The position numbers and the translations under genes were made by a program. Positions 1 to 13,577 of a stretch of DNA of 64,000 bases are shown piece after piece (the stretch's first letter is position 1; every line of letters begins with the position of its first letter). The notes below the pieces were generated by a model that did not search any database, was not told the origin of the DNA, and was given only the letters and a program-made list of their open reading frames with translations. Origin of the DNA: Cycas panzhihuaensis (Eukaryota > Cycadophyta); contig CM041465.1 in assembly GCA_023213395.1 (NCBI GenBank), positions 114,645,741 through 114,709,740 of the forward strand. Reading direction: 5' to 3'.

Positions 1-1638
1 TCGAGGTCAAAGTCAAAAGGCAAGAAGAGTAAGCTCAAATGTTAATACTGCAATAAGACAGGTCACCTCAAGAAGGATTACTACAAAAGGAAGGAGTTCT
101 AGAAAAAGGAAGATCTTGCCAAGGAGGCTAATAAAGTGGAGTCAAATCAAGGTACAAATGATGATGTCTTGGTTGCTTATAATATTTTTCATTATCATCA
201 TGACTGGTTATTAAATTTGGGTGCTTCATACCATATGTGTCCATACAAGAGTTGGTTTTCATCATACTAACGACTTAATAGTGGTGATGTACTTATAGGA
301 AATGAAGTTTCTTTTAAGATAATAAGCATTAATAGCATTAGAATTAAAATGTTTGATGATGTAATGAGAATATTAATTAAAGTTAGACATGTACTTGATC
401 TAAAAAGGAATCTGATTTCCTTGGGTGAACTATATTCTGATGGTTATAAGTACATAGGTCATGAAAGAGTCTTGAAGGTGTCAAACGGTGCCTTGGTGGT
501 TCTGAAAGCCTTAAAGAAAGAAAACTTTTATATTTTAATAGGAAGTACAGATGTCAGTTATGCAACTACAACATTAAAGACTATAGAAGATCTAGCTTAG
601 TTATGGCATCAAAGACTTAGGTATAAGAGTTAGAGAGGACTTAAGATACTGATGAACTATAAGTTGCTTCTTAACTTGCAACTTTTAGATTTGACTTTTT
701 ATAAACATTGTATATTTAGATAGTAGTGTAGACTCATGTTTAAATTAAGGAGTTACACTAGTAAAGGTGTTCTAGATTATATACATTCAGATGTATAGGT
801 ACTAGCCCCTATAATATCTTATAGAGGATAATTTTACTTTTTTATATTTATAGATGATTACTCCAAAAAGGTATGGGTCTATTTTTTAAAAAGAAAATCT
901 AAAGTTTTTAGTGTATTTAAGCAATTCAAGGCTCTAATTGAGAAGAGCACTTGCAGGTCAACCAAATATTTAAGAACTAATAATAGAGATGAGTTCAACT
1001 CCTTAGAGTTTAAAAACTATTACAGAGAAGTTGGGATCGAAGAGCATAAGACCACTAGCTATACTCCATAGCAGAATGGCATAGCTAAGCACATGAATAG
1101 GAAACTCTTGGAAAGAGTAAGAAGCATTCTAAGTAATGCAAGAGTAGAGTAGGGATTATGGGCAGAAGCTATTTAGACAACTTGATATTTGGTAAACAGG
1201 TCACCATCACTTATAATAAACTGTAATATTCCTAAAGAGATATATACTGGACATCCATATGACTCTCTCATATAGCCCAATTTAGGGTGTTTTTTCATTG
1301 CATTGATGGTGTTTGACATATTGGATGTACTATATTAAGTAGAAGAGGATGATGGTTATTACTGTGAGTATTCTACTACAGATTATGTATATTTCTCCAT
1401 TCTTAGATAATAAAGATCGATACCTTTCCTGTGTGGATGTTTCCTTAGCACACTATTAAGGTTTTACTACATTATATCAGGTGTATATGTGATGCTTTGG
1501 CTTTCTGATTTATTTATTATATTATCTCTAGTTTAAGAACTTGTATGTAAATTTTTAGTTTCAATTCCTATAATTAGTTTCAAAATAGTTTAGATCTTGG
1601 TGGTAGTTTCTAGTTATTGGGACCTAGTTTTCTCAACA
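1..1638 (+). mobile_element. Ty1/copia element A1, internally deleted, 5' end outside window
   Basis: Translation in + frames shows the end of gag with a ruined zinc knuckle (about 39-80: the second codon is a stop and the last Cys reads Tyr), a protease remnant near 215-240, the GAG-pre-integrase stretch (about 350-620) and an integrase core (about 800-1240). It matches the copy at 62760-64000 almost segment by segment, so the two belong to one family (A). Just after the integrase, near 1250-1257, the sequence jumps straight into the middle of the family A LTR, so reverse transcriptase, RNase H and the first half of the LTR are missing. The LTR ends at 1638 in CTCAACA. The flanking DNA is a family B element of opposite strand, so A1 inserted into B2. 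Non-functional: many in-frame stops. Confidence 0.85.
1257..1638 (+). repeat. Partial LTR of family A (3' part)
   Basis: Aligns with the right part of the 61393-62052 LTR, including the motifs AATAAAGATCGATACCTTTC, GTGTGGATGTTTCC and the terminal TTCTCAACA. The 5' part is absent, lost with the deletion that removed the reverse transcriptase region. Confidence 0.8.
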
Positions 1639-4600
1639 CCTTCAATAGGTTGTTATTATTTATCAATCAACTATATAAATAACTCCTTAAATATTTGAGT
1701 CAAATGTTTAATATAGACTTTGATTACACATTATATGTTGAGTTGCTCTAGTGTCCATGATCCACTATCTATCGATTAAAGCAATATTATTTACAATTCT
1801 AATAGGACTTGGTATTGGTGAAAGGAATTCACAAGTGATATATCTACATTGAGCTTCAAAGTATCTATGTGATTAGTCATTGGCATTTGATATTGAAGAT
1901 CCCTTAATTCTTTGAAAGTGTGCTTATACTAAACCTACACCACTAAATAATTCTTCATAAGTTTCTTCAACATTGTGAACTCTACATTTTGGTTAGAACT
2001 TGGCCAACTTATAAGTGGTGGTTCTGTAATCTTTTGCAAAGTGTCCTTTATCGTTACAATAATCATACATAATAGTTTGATTGCCAGTCCCTAAAGAGGT
2101 ATTGGTTTTGCTTGTTTGTCTTGGTTTTTGTTGAGGTGACCCTTGGCCTTAAGTCTATCAAGGCTGTGACTAAGAGTTTGGTTGACCTTGTGGATAATTT
2201 TTCATATTTCTTCCTCTTCCTCTTACTTAGTTGTTTCTTCTACTACAAGAGGGACCTTAATTTTTTTTATAGAAAGCTTCTTCTTCCACCTCAAAGGCTA
2301 CATCTAGAAGAGATTTACAGGATATAAAGTTGGTATCAAAGGTCTTATCAAATTCTATAAACTTCTTATCAAGTTCTTCGAAGTTGAGTGTCTTCAATGT
2401 TCTACTAGATTAAAGACTTCTAAGCAAGTTTTTATAATCAGGCACATGTAGATATGATTGGATCAAAAATACCCAAGTGATGTATTAGGTCTTAAATTCT
2501 TTGTCAATTACCTATTTTATTGGTCGAAGGAGATTTATTGTCTTATGAATTTGTCCCTTCTATATTTTTTATTTGTTTATTTTTAAAACAAGATGAATAA
2601 ATTCTAAGTCTAACTTAGTATCAAAGTTCTTCTTGAGAACTTTAAGGACCTTCTAGGTTGTATCATGTTGCTCTTTGTTAATCAAGTTATGCAATGAGTG
2701 ATCAATAACTAATAAAATTCCTACACTTTTCTTTTCATCGTCTATATCTCATTGTAGTTTGGTTGCGACATTTATAGGAGTTAGAGTGATTCTACTAAAA
2801 GTAGGTGTTGTAGCTATTACAAGTATAATGGGTATAAGTTGCAAGTGGGCTCTCCAAAGGCCTTCACACTTTATAGTATTTTTAACTCGAGTATACCACA
2901 AATCCCAATTTTCTTTGCCTTTTAATATGTAGTTAACATTTTACTTAAATTAAGATAACATGGTGATGATGAAGAAGTAGAAGAGATGATAGAAGTATGT
3001 ACCACTAACAAGTGTGGCTAATACACCTAACATAGGAAGGATATAGAAATGAATACTATGATGAGAAAATAAGTAATAATTAAGTATTTTTCAACAACAA
3101 TGAAGAATGAGTATAAGCAATAATGCAAGAATAAGGCCTAATATAGAGCTGGCAAAGAGTAGTGATGTGTCATGCCACTAACCTCTAACTTATATCCAAA
3201 TGTAGGTGAGGTTTTAATGCCTAAGGCTTCTAGTATACAATTAGAGTCTTCACCCACGATACTCACACTTATGATTGGTAATGAATTCCAAGTCATAGTG
3301 TAGCCTAAGTACTCTCAGTCCTCACCCAGTCCACGAGTGAGTAGCCATATACCTTCTTCGAAGAGTCAAATGGTACGTGTGTATCCCACGGCTATGATAG
3401 ATATTGGATTGGGTTGATTTTAATCTTGTGTTAAGGTTTTATTTATCCTAATTAGTTATTAAGAGAATCCCTGAAAGGATCCCATAGGTATGGCTAACCT
3501 ATCTCTCCATCAGTATTCTAGTTAACACTAGACCTAGTATAAAACTCACTCATTCCTTATGGCTCAGACTTTGCCCAACTGTAGTTCATTTCAACTAAGG
3601 TGAGTGTGCACACTAGTCAAGAATTAACGGTATAAATCAAATGTAATATATTCATTTTAGGGAATATGAAAATATATATGCATTTATGTTATTAAAATGA
3701 ATTGCTAATATATTGATGTTTGTTTTTATACTTTTATCTATTAATGTATATGCACATGAATAAATATACAAAGATCCTAAGTATAAACATAAGATTTTTC
3801 TATGATTTAAGTGTTTTACTATTATAATGAGTTTTTCTTTTTTTTTTGCTATTGAAAAAACCTCTTCTTTTTTGTTAAGAAAAGGGAAAAAGCAAAAAAC
3901 TTAAAAATTTACTTCTAAATTTAAATTCTGACCAAGAGAGAAAGTACTAAGAAAAGTGAGAGGAATCTAAATGTTCTGTCAGAAACTTCTATATGGCCAT
4001 ACAACCATATGAAATAGCTAAAATATTTTAGCTTGAAACTTTGCTCTCCTAGATGATAGATCTCGCTATAGTGAGTTCAAAAGTCTTTTGGCAAAACTTC
4101 TGAAAATGAGTAGAAATAACTTGAAACTCACTAAAACTCCTATGAGACTTTCCTTAGCAGAAATCTAAATTTTGAAGAAATCTTTCTCTCTAGTACATTA
4201 AATCTGATAAAACTTGACTTGTTGGATTACTTAAGGCTAGATCTACTAAATCCCTTAAAAAATTTTGACATGCATTAAAAATTTTAAAAAATTTTCTTTA
4301 AAAAAAGTCAAATTAAGGTCGATTAGACTTCTTCTTTTTTGGATTGATTAAGGCAGAATTTAGAGATGGTGTATAAGAAAAAAATGTTTGTCTTTCTTGG
4401 AGATCTCTCTCTACAATTTAGCCAAATTAGACAATTTTTTATTTTTACCTCTTGTAGAGCTAAATAGCCTTTTTTCGAATGGTTTAGGCTTATTTCTACC
4501 ACCTACAAGCAATTAAAAAATTATCATATAGCTTTATAGTATAGATTTTATAACTAATAATTAATTTATGATAAAAAAAGTTAATAGAATCTCCCTTAGT

Positions 4601-4879
4601 AAAATTTAAAATTAGCTAGAAATATTGATAAAAACCTAATTATTTTTTGGAGCCTAAAGCCAAAAAACCTTCTTCCAGCTAACAACTTTGATTTTCATTG
4701 TGCCCACAAATAAATAAAAGATATTAAAATATGTTATAAATGAAAGACAAGCTTTTCATGATTAAAAAGCTCTCAAAATTTTGAAAATAATGAGTGCACT
4801 CTCAATACTTCATATTGAAGGTGAAAGAGAGGCAAAATGACTCCATACAAGTGGAATGGAGTGAATAGATTCCCTTCTA

Positions 4880-4891
4880 GCTCTAATACCA
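4880..4891 (-). other. Primer-binding site (initiator Met tRNA type) of B2
   Basis: Minus-strand reading TGGTATTAGAGC, two bases inside the LTR end at 4894. This is the usual plant copia site TGGTATCAGAGC with one C to T change. Confidence 0.8.
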
Positions 4892-4893
4892 CA

Positions 4894-5205
4894 TAAAGGA
4901 ATAATGGATCTAGAGAATAAATCACTCACATATATATAGTGACAATGGAGAATGAAAAAGAGATGAAACAATATATGAGAGCAAAACTTACAGGTGAGAA
5001 TGAATAATGAGTCCCTCCTTGAGATTTTGTCTTTTATTATTGAGGGTAAGTATTAGGGTTAGGATTTTTCTGTATAATGATATAAACTTAAAATTATATT
5101 TAAATGTACATGAAAAGAATTTTACTAAGAGACTAATGCTAACAATATATCATAAAATCACTTAATTAATCTACACAAATGACCTTCATACATTAACCTC
5201 TTTCA
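4894..5205 (-). repeat. 5' LTR of B2, 312 bp
   Basis: On the minus strand it starts TGAAAGAGG and ends in TCCTTTA (TTCA mutated to TTTA). It aligns end to end with 47189-47500 and 54490-54801; all three are 312 bp long by the same boundaries. Confidence 0.85.
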
Positions 5206-7180
5206 ATCTCATCTTGATTTTTATAAGTATATTTCTAATTGATTTAGCAAAAAATATAACATGCATTTTTTTATTTAATTAATTATATTTTTAGTATAGT
5301 TATCTTGTAATTTTTATTTTAGTTAATCATGTTTTGTATCTGATGTCACGATTTTTATATTGAACTAAAAAATCTGACCTTATAAAATGTAACAATGCTT
5401 TAACTAGTCATATTTTATGTGTAATCTTGTATTTTTTATGTTACAATAAAAAATGCAAGCTTACCTATAAATTATAAGAACTCACTATCTAGTCACATTT
5501 TGTTTATAATATTACATCTTTTAAAAAATAAAGAGGGTGACTAGATCATATTTTTCATATATCAGGTTATGCTTTATTTATATCATCACATGTTTCATAT
5601 GTTATGATTGTGTTTTATTTATATCGTCATATTTTTCACTGACAAAGGCAAAAAAGTAAAAAAAGTAAATTCTAGAATATATGCATTTTCATCTAATTCA
5701 CTACAACTTTTGGTAAAACCATAAACTCTCAAACCATAGGGACTTATGGTTTTGTCTAAAGCCCTTGTATCTCAAATTCTATAAATAGGGATACTATTTT
5801 GGGAAATGAGAGAAAAATATACAGTTTGAGATATTATCAAATTTATAACTTACATTGGGAGACAGCTCTAAGGCTTGGGAAGATTTATTAGAAGGTTAAT
5901 TCTTAGGCTTACCTTAAGGGATTTGAGGATTTGGTGTCCTCTCACCCAAATCCATATGCCCTTTTAAGAAAAGTATCATCCTCCTCTTCATTCTTACCCT
6001 TTGGTTTGTTGGTTTTCTCTCATACTCTCTTATTTCTCTTTTAAATTTTTTATTTTCACCTTTATAAATTACTCATAGGATCATCTTGGAGTTAATTTCA
6101 AGTATTTTAGGCATATATCTAAGGCACTCACTTCCCTTCTTCAAAAATTTAATGGCATATTGTATTAAATTTGAATAAATCACTTGTTTCATGTTGATTT
6201 TTTACTTGGTTTATATGATAAGGTGTAATTCACATTAGATTTGAGGTGGTAATATTGAGATGTATCAAATGTTGAATAAATTTAACTCTTAATTTGAGTT
6301 TTTCTTTGGTTTGCTTGATCTATCTTATTTTACTTCAAGTCAGATTCATCTTTAGGTAGAGTTCATATTCATAACCTATCTTTTTTCTAGGTAAGTAGAT
6401 TGCTCTACCAAAATATATTAGGGTGACTTTTCCATAAGATTTTAAGCCCATTATACTCACTTTTCCTATCAAAATTCCCTAGGTTTAATAGAAATGTATC
6501 AAAATTTTGATTAAAATTTTGTGGTATCTCTTTACTTAATCAAACTTTGAATTATTTAATAGAGGTTTATGACTTTCATTTTGTTAAAACTAATATATTA
6601 CATTAAAGTGGAGACTCAATAAAATTAAGAGTATATTTTTTATTGCTAAAAATAAGTGGATAAAGGTGTATGTCTTCTTTCTATCACCCTTCCTTATAAA
6701 TTAAGTTGTGTATGTACATCTCATTTCCTTCTAATTAACAAAACAAAGAGAAATTTGTGAAGGAACTTATTTGTAATGATGTGTTTTGTCCCTTTCTTTC
6801 TCCTCATATCCTCTATGCTTTGATATGATTTTATCTAAAAAGGAAATATGAGGAATATAAAAAGAGAAAAGAGCAAAGACTATTAAGTCCTTAGTCTTCA
6901 TTTTCTTGCATCCACTAGCAAACATTAAAGAAGGTAAAGAAATTTACATTATAGGTATATTACAATAAGGGTACCTATTATGTTTGTATCTTTGTTGGAT
7001 TCATTTTTCATTAGTTAAATAACAAAGGAAAATGGAAATAAATCATTTAGCATGCATGTAGATGTGTGATTCATTATTGCATCAACTTCTTATATTTTCT
7101 TAGCTTAAACTCTATATTATTTACACATTATATAAAAGGCATTTTTATTTGCATCTATGTGTTTATTATTTATCATTTCC
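5206..7180. other. AT-rich stretch without recognisable gene
   Basis: No open frame of note on either strand. A TATA-box-like TATAAATA at 5780-5787, followed by GGG and a GA-rich run, and the C/T-rich stretch after 5940 resemble the promoter half of an LTR, but I found no second copy and no primer-binding site, so I do not call an element. Confidence 0.4.
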
Positions 7181-7960
7181 CCTTAGGCTAGGCCCTATCT
7201 ATTTTTGAGGAAGCTTAGTGAAATTGAAACTAATCCTTGATGACTAGGTTCACCCACTCTAATAGATAAATAGTCTCACCATGTTTTAAATAATGAGGTA
7301 ATTAGTAGTCATCATGATTGCATGTGGTTGAGAGAGTTGAGGGATCATTATACTTTTTGTTGAGAGCAATTTTTCTCCTCTCTTATTCACACTCATAGAA
7401 GTTTAGGCTCACTTAAATTAGGTGTGGGTATCCTTAGATCCTCTACATTTATGGGTGGAGCATTGCTAGGTGAAGGAGCCCCCACTTGTTGGCCCATGAG
7501 CAGTTCATTAATTTAGGGTCTAAGCTTACTTAAGTCTTTCTCCTAGTTAGTCTTCTTAATCTTTAGCTAGTTCAGTATAGTTTTTGTTTCTTTATTTCAC
7601 ATATAGTTAGGTTAGGTCTATTCATTAGGGGGTGGGGTGTATAGATCTTAAGAAAACCTAGGTATGATTTCATTTAGGCTAGTGCCCTATAGACTTTTTT
7701 ATTTTTGGTAGTACTTTGGTTTATTATTTTCCTCCCCTGAGGAGTAAATGGGATTGCTTGGTATGTTTTAATTAAGATTATTTATCAGTCAGGGTTAATT
7801 ATTTAATTTATACATGTATGAGTGAGTCTTTATTCCATTCAAGAGGGAGTTGAGAGACATGTTAGGATGTCTTCCTTTAAGCTCCATTAAGAGGATCTTC
7901 CTCTCATTTAAGGTCTAGGGGACCTACCCTAGTATGACTAATAAACAACTTTGATAAGGT
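7181..7960 (-). pseudogene. Possible decayed coding remnant, unknown (gag-like?)
   Basis: On the minus strand, one frame from about 7760 to 7190 gives a fairly hydrophilic, Gln- and Pro-containing translation in which the stops are TAG or TAA, readily derived from CAG or CAA. A readable stretch near 7520-7420 is rich in small and polar residues (MGQQVGAPSPSNAPP). The part above 7760 continues in a different frame. This looks like an old gag N-terminus or another disordered protein, but I cannot name a family. No catalytic motif and no flanking LTR were identified. Confidence 0.3.
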
Positions 7961-9729
7961 GATCAATCCTAAACCTAAATATTCATGTAAGTACAATGAA
8001 CACCAAGCACATGCATATATATTTTCTTACACCAACATACAATAAAACTAAACCATCAAATAAATAAAGCCATATAGCAAACCTCAATCAAATTTAAATT
8101 ACCATAACACCTATGTTCTAACTATATTTCTTTCAATGCTCAGGCACCTATATGCTATAGAAATAAGTACTAATATTCTTTAGGTTTCTCAAGTAGATAA
8201 TATATTCTTTAGGTATATACATCAATATACTTTAAATACCCTACAAAATATACTATTTGATAGTCTTCCAATTAACCTACAATAGATTTCACCTTACAAA
8301 TAAGATATCACTCCTTACTAGTCATAAATGGGTATACTTAAAATAGGTTCTAAATAAACAGAGATAGATAGACACACTCATTTTCTTATAAACACTCTAA
8401 GATCATATAATAACTTTGATATTATGTTAAGAATAAACAAATATTATTTGATATTATGAACATATAACATTAAACACATTAAGACTATAAAGCCATATAG
8501 TTGTAATAAATAAATATGTACAACATATAACATAATATACTTAGGGAAAATTATCACCTCCAATTATATTATGAAACATAATATATATTTATACATGCAT
8601 GCTATCTTATAGTTGTCAAATCATAAAGTGGGAGCCACTTGGTTAATCAATGACCAAATACATAAAGAAGTATGTATACTATGACCCCTAATGAATATCA
8701 AAAAGGGAATATATCAACTTATTAAAACATGGATTAGACATTATTGAACATTAAAAGCCTTCACAATATATCTTTTGACATACTAGGCTATTTTAATAAC
8801 CTAAATACTAGAACCAATAATCACAAAATATGACTAGATAAAATAATAATTCAATACCTCAAAAATAGAATAGAGGTCCTCATTTAAAGTATAATAATTC
8901 AAATTTATAATGTAATAATACAAACTTTAGTTCACTAAGAAATTTTAACCAATACTTAGTGTAAAATTATTTTGCATACTCTAATAAAAAATTTACTTAA
9001 AATAAGTATAATCTAAACTTATATGCATTATTATGAAAAAGGGCATATTAAAGTAATTTGTAGAAATCCCATAGTCATTGAATCTTGGAAAGCCCCAAAG
9101 AGATACAATAAAGATCCCATAGATCCTTGACCACATCCACACTAACTTTCTTCATTCCTACATCCTTTCACCACCCTGAGTTTTAGACTTAGGTGTATTC
9201 CATCATATGATGAGACACCAAGTCTTTTTTTCTTCTTATAAACCTAGAGTCAACTTTAATGAGGAAATATCCTTTGGAAGTATCTCTTAATTAAAAGTCA
9301 CTAGAACTAGGAATGGTCCACTAAAAACTAGTTCTATTGATGATGTATTTTATGTTTTAGGTTTATTTTTTTATTTTCTATCTATATATTAGATCTACTA
9401 AAAAGATTTAGTAGTAGAATTCTAGAAAGATAATTTTATAATTAAATAACTTCTCAATAAATTTAAATTTATTACCTTTGGACTAATTGATCATAAAACT
9501 ACTCTTCATATCTTTATGACCTAACAAACTCTATTAAGAAAATTATATTTATTTTTTATGAAGCCCAATTAGACCAACTTAGTAAACTATAACATGCAAA
9601 CTTTGTCCATATCAATTATGTTAAGCTATGATTCTTAAACTAGTACAATATGATTTATGGATTAGCTACACTTTTTATAATGTATGGTGTTTGTAAAGTC
9701 TATGTTTTAGGAAACTAACATAGGGAAAA
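7961..9729. other. AT-rich stretch, nothing identified
   Basis: No frame, repeat pair or promoter that I could support. The last few hundred bases may include the missing 5' part of the family C copia element, but I could not read it. Confidence 0.4.
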
Positions 9730-12340
9730 TTTCTCAAAAAAAAAAAATATTTAGGGATAAATAACCCCTATAGCCAGTCGAGTCTAATATTTATGGATTA
9801 TTTTAAGTCTCTACTTACTCAAAAAGTATGTATTTTATTACTTTTACATATGAATTTTCTAAACAATTCTAGACCCATATCAAGAAACAACATAGTGAAG
9901 TATTTGATAGGCTCATTGAATTTAAAGCTTTGGTAGAAAATTAATCAAACTATATAATATAAAATCATAGAACTAATAATGATAAGGAATAGCTTAATAA
10001 TCAATTCATACAATTTGGAAAAAAAAATGGTATTAGATTTCAACACTCTATTACATATATGCCACATCAAAATGGTATATTTAAATGTAAAAATCAAGCC
10101 TTAGTCAAAATGGTTCATGTATGTTATACTCCAAATAACTAGGCCTTAATCTTTAGGTTGAAGTAATAAACTACTTAAATTACCTCCTTAATAAGTTACC
10201 TACTAAATCTATAAATAGTATAACTCAAAAAAAGGTAGTCAAGTAGAAAACCCCCAGTCAAACACTTAAAAATCTTTATAAATGTCAGCTAGGCTTATGT
10301 CCCAAAAGAAAGAAGAAAAAATATAGGCTCTAAAAGTTGTAGGTATACTTATGTTGGATATAGTAAATAATGTAAGGTATATTAATTATTTTATCCCATT
10401 ACACATAAACTTTTCATTAGATAGGATGTCAAGTTTAATGAAGAAGGATCAACTTCCTAATCTAATAGTGATTATATTTATTTGCCATTACTTATTACTA
10501 GTCTAACTTCTGATCCTACTAAATTAGGCCCCACAGTTCTAAATCCTAAATATTCTATTAAGAAAGATATTGATGATCTCTAAAAATAAATTAAAAATAT
10601 TGTTATTTATGATTCTAGTAGCCCCACTAATAAAACTCTCAAATATAAAGACATCTAAAATGGTTACAAAAGACTATCATAACTACCATATTTGATGTTA
10701 GTAATACTTTAGGTATTAGAAGAACCAAATCTCAAAGATCATAGATTAACTTTACCATATTGACCAAAGTATATCTTAATCAAATACATAAGGATTTAAG
10801 GAAGCCAAAGACATCCCTATTTAGAAAATTGTAATGAATGTTGAATATGATATACTAATTAAAAATTACATATGAGACTTAATTCCTCTTCGACTTGGCA
10901 AGAACCTAGTTAAGTGCAAATGGTTTATTACACCAAGTATAATACAAAGATATGATAGAAAAATATAAAGCCAGGTTAGTAGTAAATGGTGTTTTTTAAG
11001 TTAATATGATAGATTATAATGATATCTTTGATTTAATCACTAAAATAAATGCAATTAAAATAATTCTCTCCTTAGTCACCAAGTTTAACTAGAAAGTACA
11101 TCAAATGGATATGAAGCGTGCCTTTTTAAATGTTGATTTGGTTAAGGAGATTTATATGACTCAAAGACCTAGTTTTGTCTTTAACCCTAATTTAATTTTT
11201 AAACTAAAGAATTCCTAACATGGTCTTAAATAATCCCCTAAGGCTTGGTATAGTAAAATTGATAAGTGTCTTTTTCATAATGGATTTAGAAAATGAGTTA
11301 GCGACCCTAACTTATATTTTACAAGAGAAGACAATCATATCATTCTCTTAGTTCTTTATATTAATGATATCATTATTACTAACTCTTAGCCTTATACAAT
11401 TACAAATCTAAAAACCAACTTAAAACCAAATTTTAAAATTATTACCTTAAGTTTACTTTATTATTTTCCTAGCCTATAGTTTCCATTTCCCAACCCAAGT
11501 ATAATTTAAATTTTCTTAAAATATTTAACATAGAATTTTGTAAACTAGCATCAACTCCATCCCAATTAAAGTCAAAATTATTCTTGATCATGATTCTCCC
11601 TTAGTAGATATAATGTTGTATTAGCATCTAGTTAGCAACCTAATTTATTTAACACATACTCATTATAATATCTCTTATGTAGTTACTCTTCATTCATGCT
11701 TTATGTAAAAACCATATGATCCTCACTAGAAAATAGTTAAATAAATTCTATAATATCTACAAGGTATAATATATTATGGCCTTAATTATAATTCTACTAA
11801 CCCTAATTTTTAATTAGTTTGCTTCTTAAATTTTGATTAAGCTAGAGATATTGATAAAAGAAAATCTATAACTAGTTTTATTTTCTTCCTTAGATCTTCT
11901 ATAACTACATGGATGAGTAAGAAAATGCAATCTCTTATTCTCTCTATAACTAAGGTAGAATATTGTGCCTTAGTCGAATCTAGTAAAAAACATTATGGAT
12001 TAAATATATACTTGATAAAATTAGTTTTCTTCTTAATAATTATATTTTGATTAATGTTGATAATCAAAGAATTATATCTATTACAAGTAATTCTATTTGT
12101 TACTCTAAGATAAAACATATTAAACTTTATTAATATTTTGTTTGTACTTTGGTTAGTAATAGTATTATTTAACTATTATATTAACTTATAGATTTGTAAG
12201 TTATAGATATAATGAACAAGTTTTTTATAGAAGTAAAGTTTGTGAAATTGTAACCACTACTCAAAGTTAAAGAAATCTCTAATAAATGTGATCTACATGA
12301 TGAATCTTTCTTCCTCAGCTTAGCTCTTGCAAGTCAATAT
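9730..12340 (+). pseudogene. Copia pol remnant: integrase, reverse transcriptase, RNase H
   Basis: Broken translation gives, in order, an integrase segment (about 9790-10200, ending with the MPHQNGI motif, a form of the copia TPQQNG signature), a linker, the reverse transcriptase (about 10850-11450: LVKCKWF, HQMDMKRAFLN and YINDII in place of the active-site YVDD), and the RNase H end (about 11900-12250). The second catalytic Asp pair of the polymerase is thus damaged as well. Several frames and dozens of TAA/TAG stops. The remnant ends just before the polypurine tract, as expected for copia, where RNase H is the last domain. Confidence 0.85.
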
Positions 12341-12351
12341 TAAAGGGGGGA
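12341..12351 (+). other. Polypurine tract of element C
   Basis: TAAAGGGGGGA lies directly before the LTR start TGTTAAAGG, the standard place for plus-strand priming. Confidence 0.8.
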
Positions 12352-12750
12352 TGTTAAAGGGTTATTATTAACATGTCAATATTATATTTTAATTTTATGA
12401 TATAAAGTTAATTATTAAGTTGATAATATTAATATTATCCAATTATGTAAATCTATTTGAAACATGTAATTTAGATAGTGAATAAATACTTGATCTTATT
12501 CTCCACATGTAAAGGAGAGGGAGATGTAATGCATCAGGATGTACTGACATAGTTTTTTATATTATATAGACTTATTATTGCTAAAGTGGTTTTTCCTATC
12601 CCATAGGGTTTTCCACCTTATAAATTTTAGTGCCTCACTTTATATGTATTCGTGATGATCATATGAATTGTCTACTAAATTATGTATTCAAATTTATTTT
12701 ATCTGTGGCATGAATGCTCCAAAAAACCTAAAACCTTGAATTTGTTAACA
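12352..12750 (+). repeat. 3' LTR of element C, 399 bp
   Basis: Starts TGTTAAAG and ends TTTGTTAACA, giving short inverted ends. It holds a GGAGAGGGAGA run and a TATAAATTTTAG box at about 12618-12630. The left boundary is fixed by the polypurine tract; the right boundary is inferred from the terminal CA. Confidence 0.75.
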
Positions 12751-13522
12751 TAGAAAAATGATTAGAAAATTGCTATTTATATATTAGCTTATGTATCATT
12801 ATATATATTTTCAAATCATTTGGGATATTACACTTGTAGGGGGATACCTACTTGACATTTAGACTAACTTGATTTAGTTTACATTAATTTTCTCTATCAC
12901 TTTCTTTATCTCATCCTAGTCCACCACATCCTTCAAGGTTAAGGTTTGAAGAGGCCACCTAACTCTAAAATCTAAATGAATGTTTTATTATTCCCTCTTT
13001 TAATGAGCTTAGGGAATTCTACTTTATTATGTATTCTTCTAATAGGATTCCCTACTAATGACCCACTTAATGACAAACCCTTGTTGCTACTATTTAATAT
13101 ATTGTATCCTCTCTGATGGCATGTAAAATGTTTGAATTTGTAGCTAATGTTTTCATTCTTACCTTTATATCCTAAAATCAATCAAATAATTTGGTAACTT
13201 TATCATTCAACTCTGTATTTTTGAACCTTGTTTATGATAAAAGAAAAATAAGAAAATAGGAAAAATATAGCACACTAAAATATCAACAATTGCCTCAAAA
13301 TTTTAGATACTTAAAAAGCCTAAAGGGCAAAGAAAATAAGGTTTCCTGAGCCTTAGTTTTATTATTTTACTTGGCTTTTCTTATTCATATACCTCTCACC
13401 CTACCCCACCCCACACTCTCCTCAATTGTATAAGGATAACACAAAATAATAATAATAACTATAACCTCAATAGTAATTACTTGCAAAGAAATTATCTTAA
13501 CAACCCTTAAAACACTTAATTT

Positions 13523-13577
<55 letters not shown>

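Larger units (their letters stand above)
1639..5205 (-). mobile_element. Ty1/copia element B2, 5' half (LTR, leader, gag, protease)
   Basis: Read on the minus strand, this runs 5' LTR (5205-4894), primer-binding site, a leader of about 1.9 kb, gag (about 2950-1950) and protease (about 1800-1700), then stops at the A1 insertion. It is collinear with 51220-54801, which is a complete member of the same family (B). The gag tail is recognisable by comparison with the Gly/Arg-rich tail of the second copy near 51740-51830. The pol part beyond the protease would lie to the left of the window. Frames are broken by many stops. Leader and gag are otherwise full length, so truncation is due to the window edge and A1, not to deletion inside this segment. 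Confidence 0.85.
9730..12750 (+). mobile_element. Ty1/copia element C, 5'-truncated, with 3' LTR
   Basis: Contains the integrase core end, reverse transcriptase and RNase H of a copia pol in + orientation, then a polypurine tract and a complete 3' LTR. No 5' LTR, gag or protease could be read to the left. LTR and coding sequence differ from families A, B and F, so it is a separate family. Confidence 0.85.
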
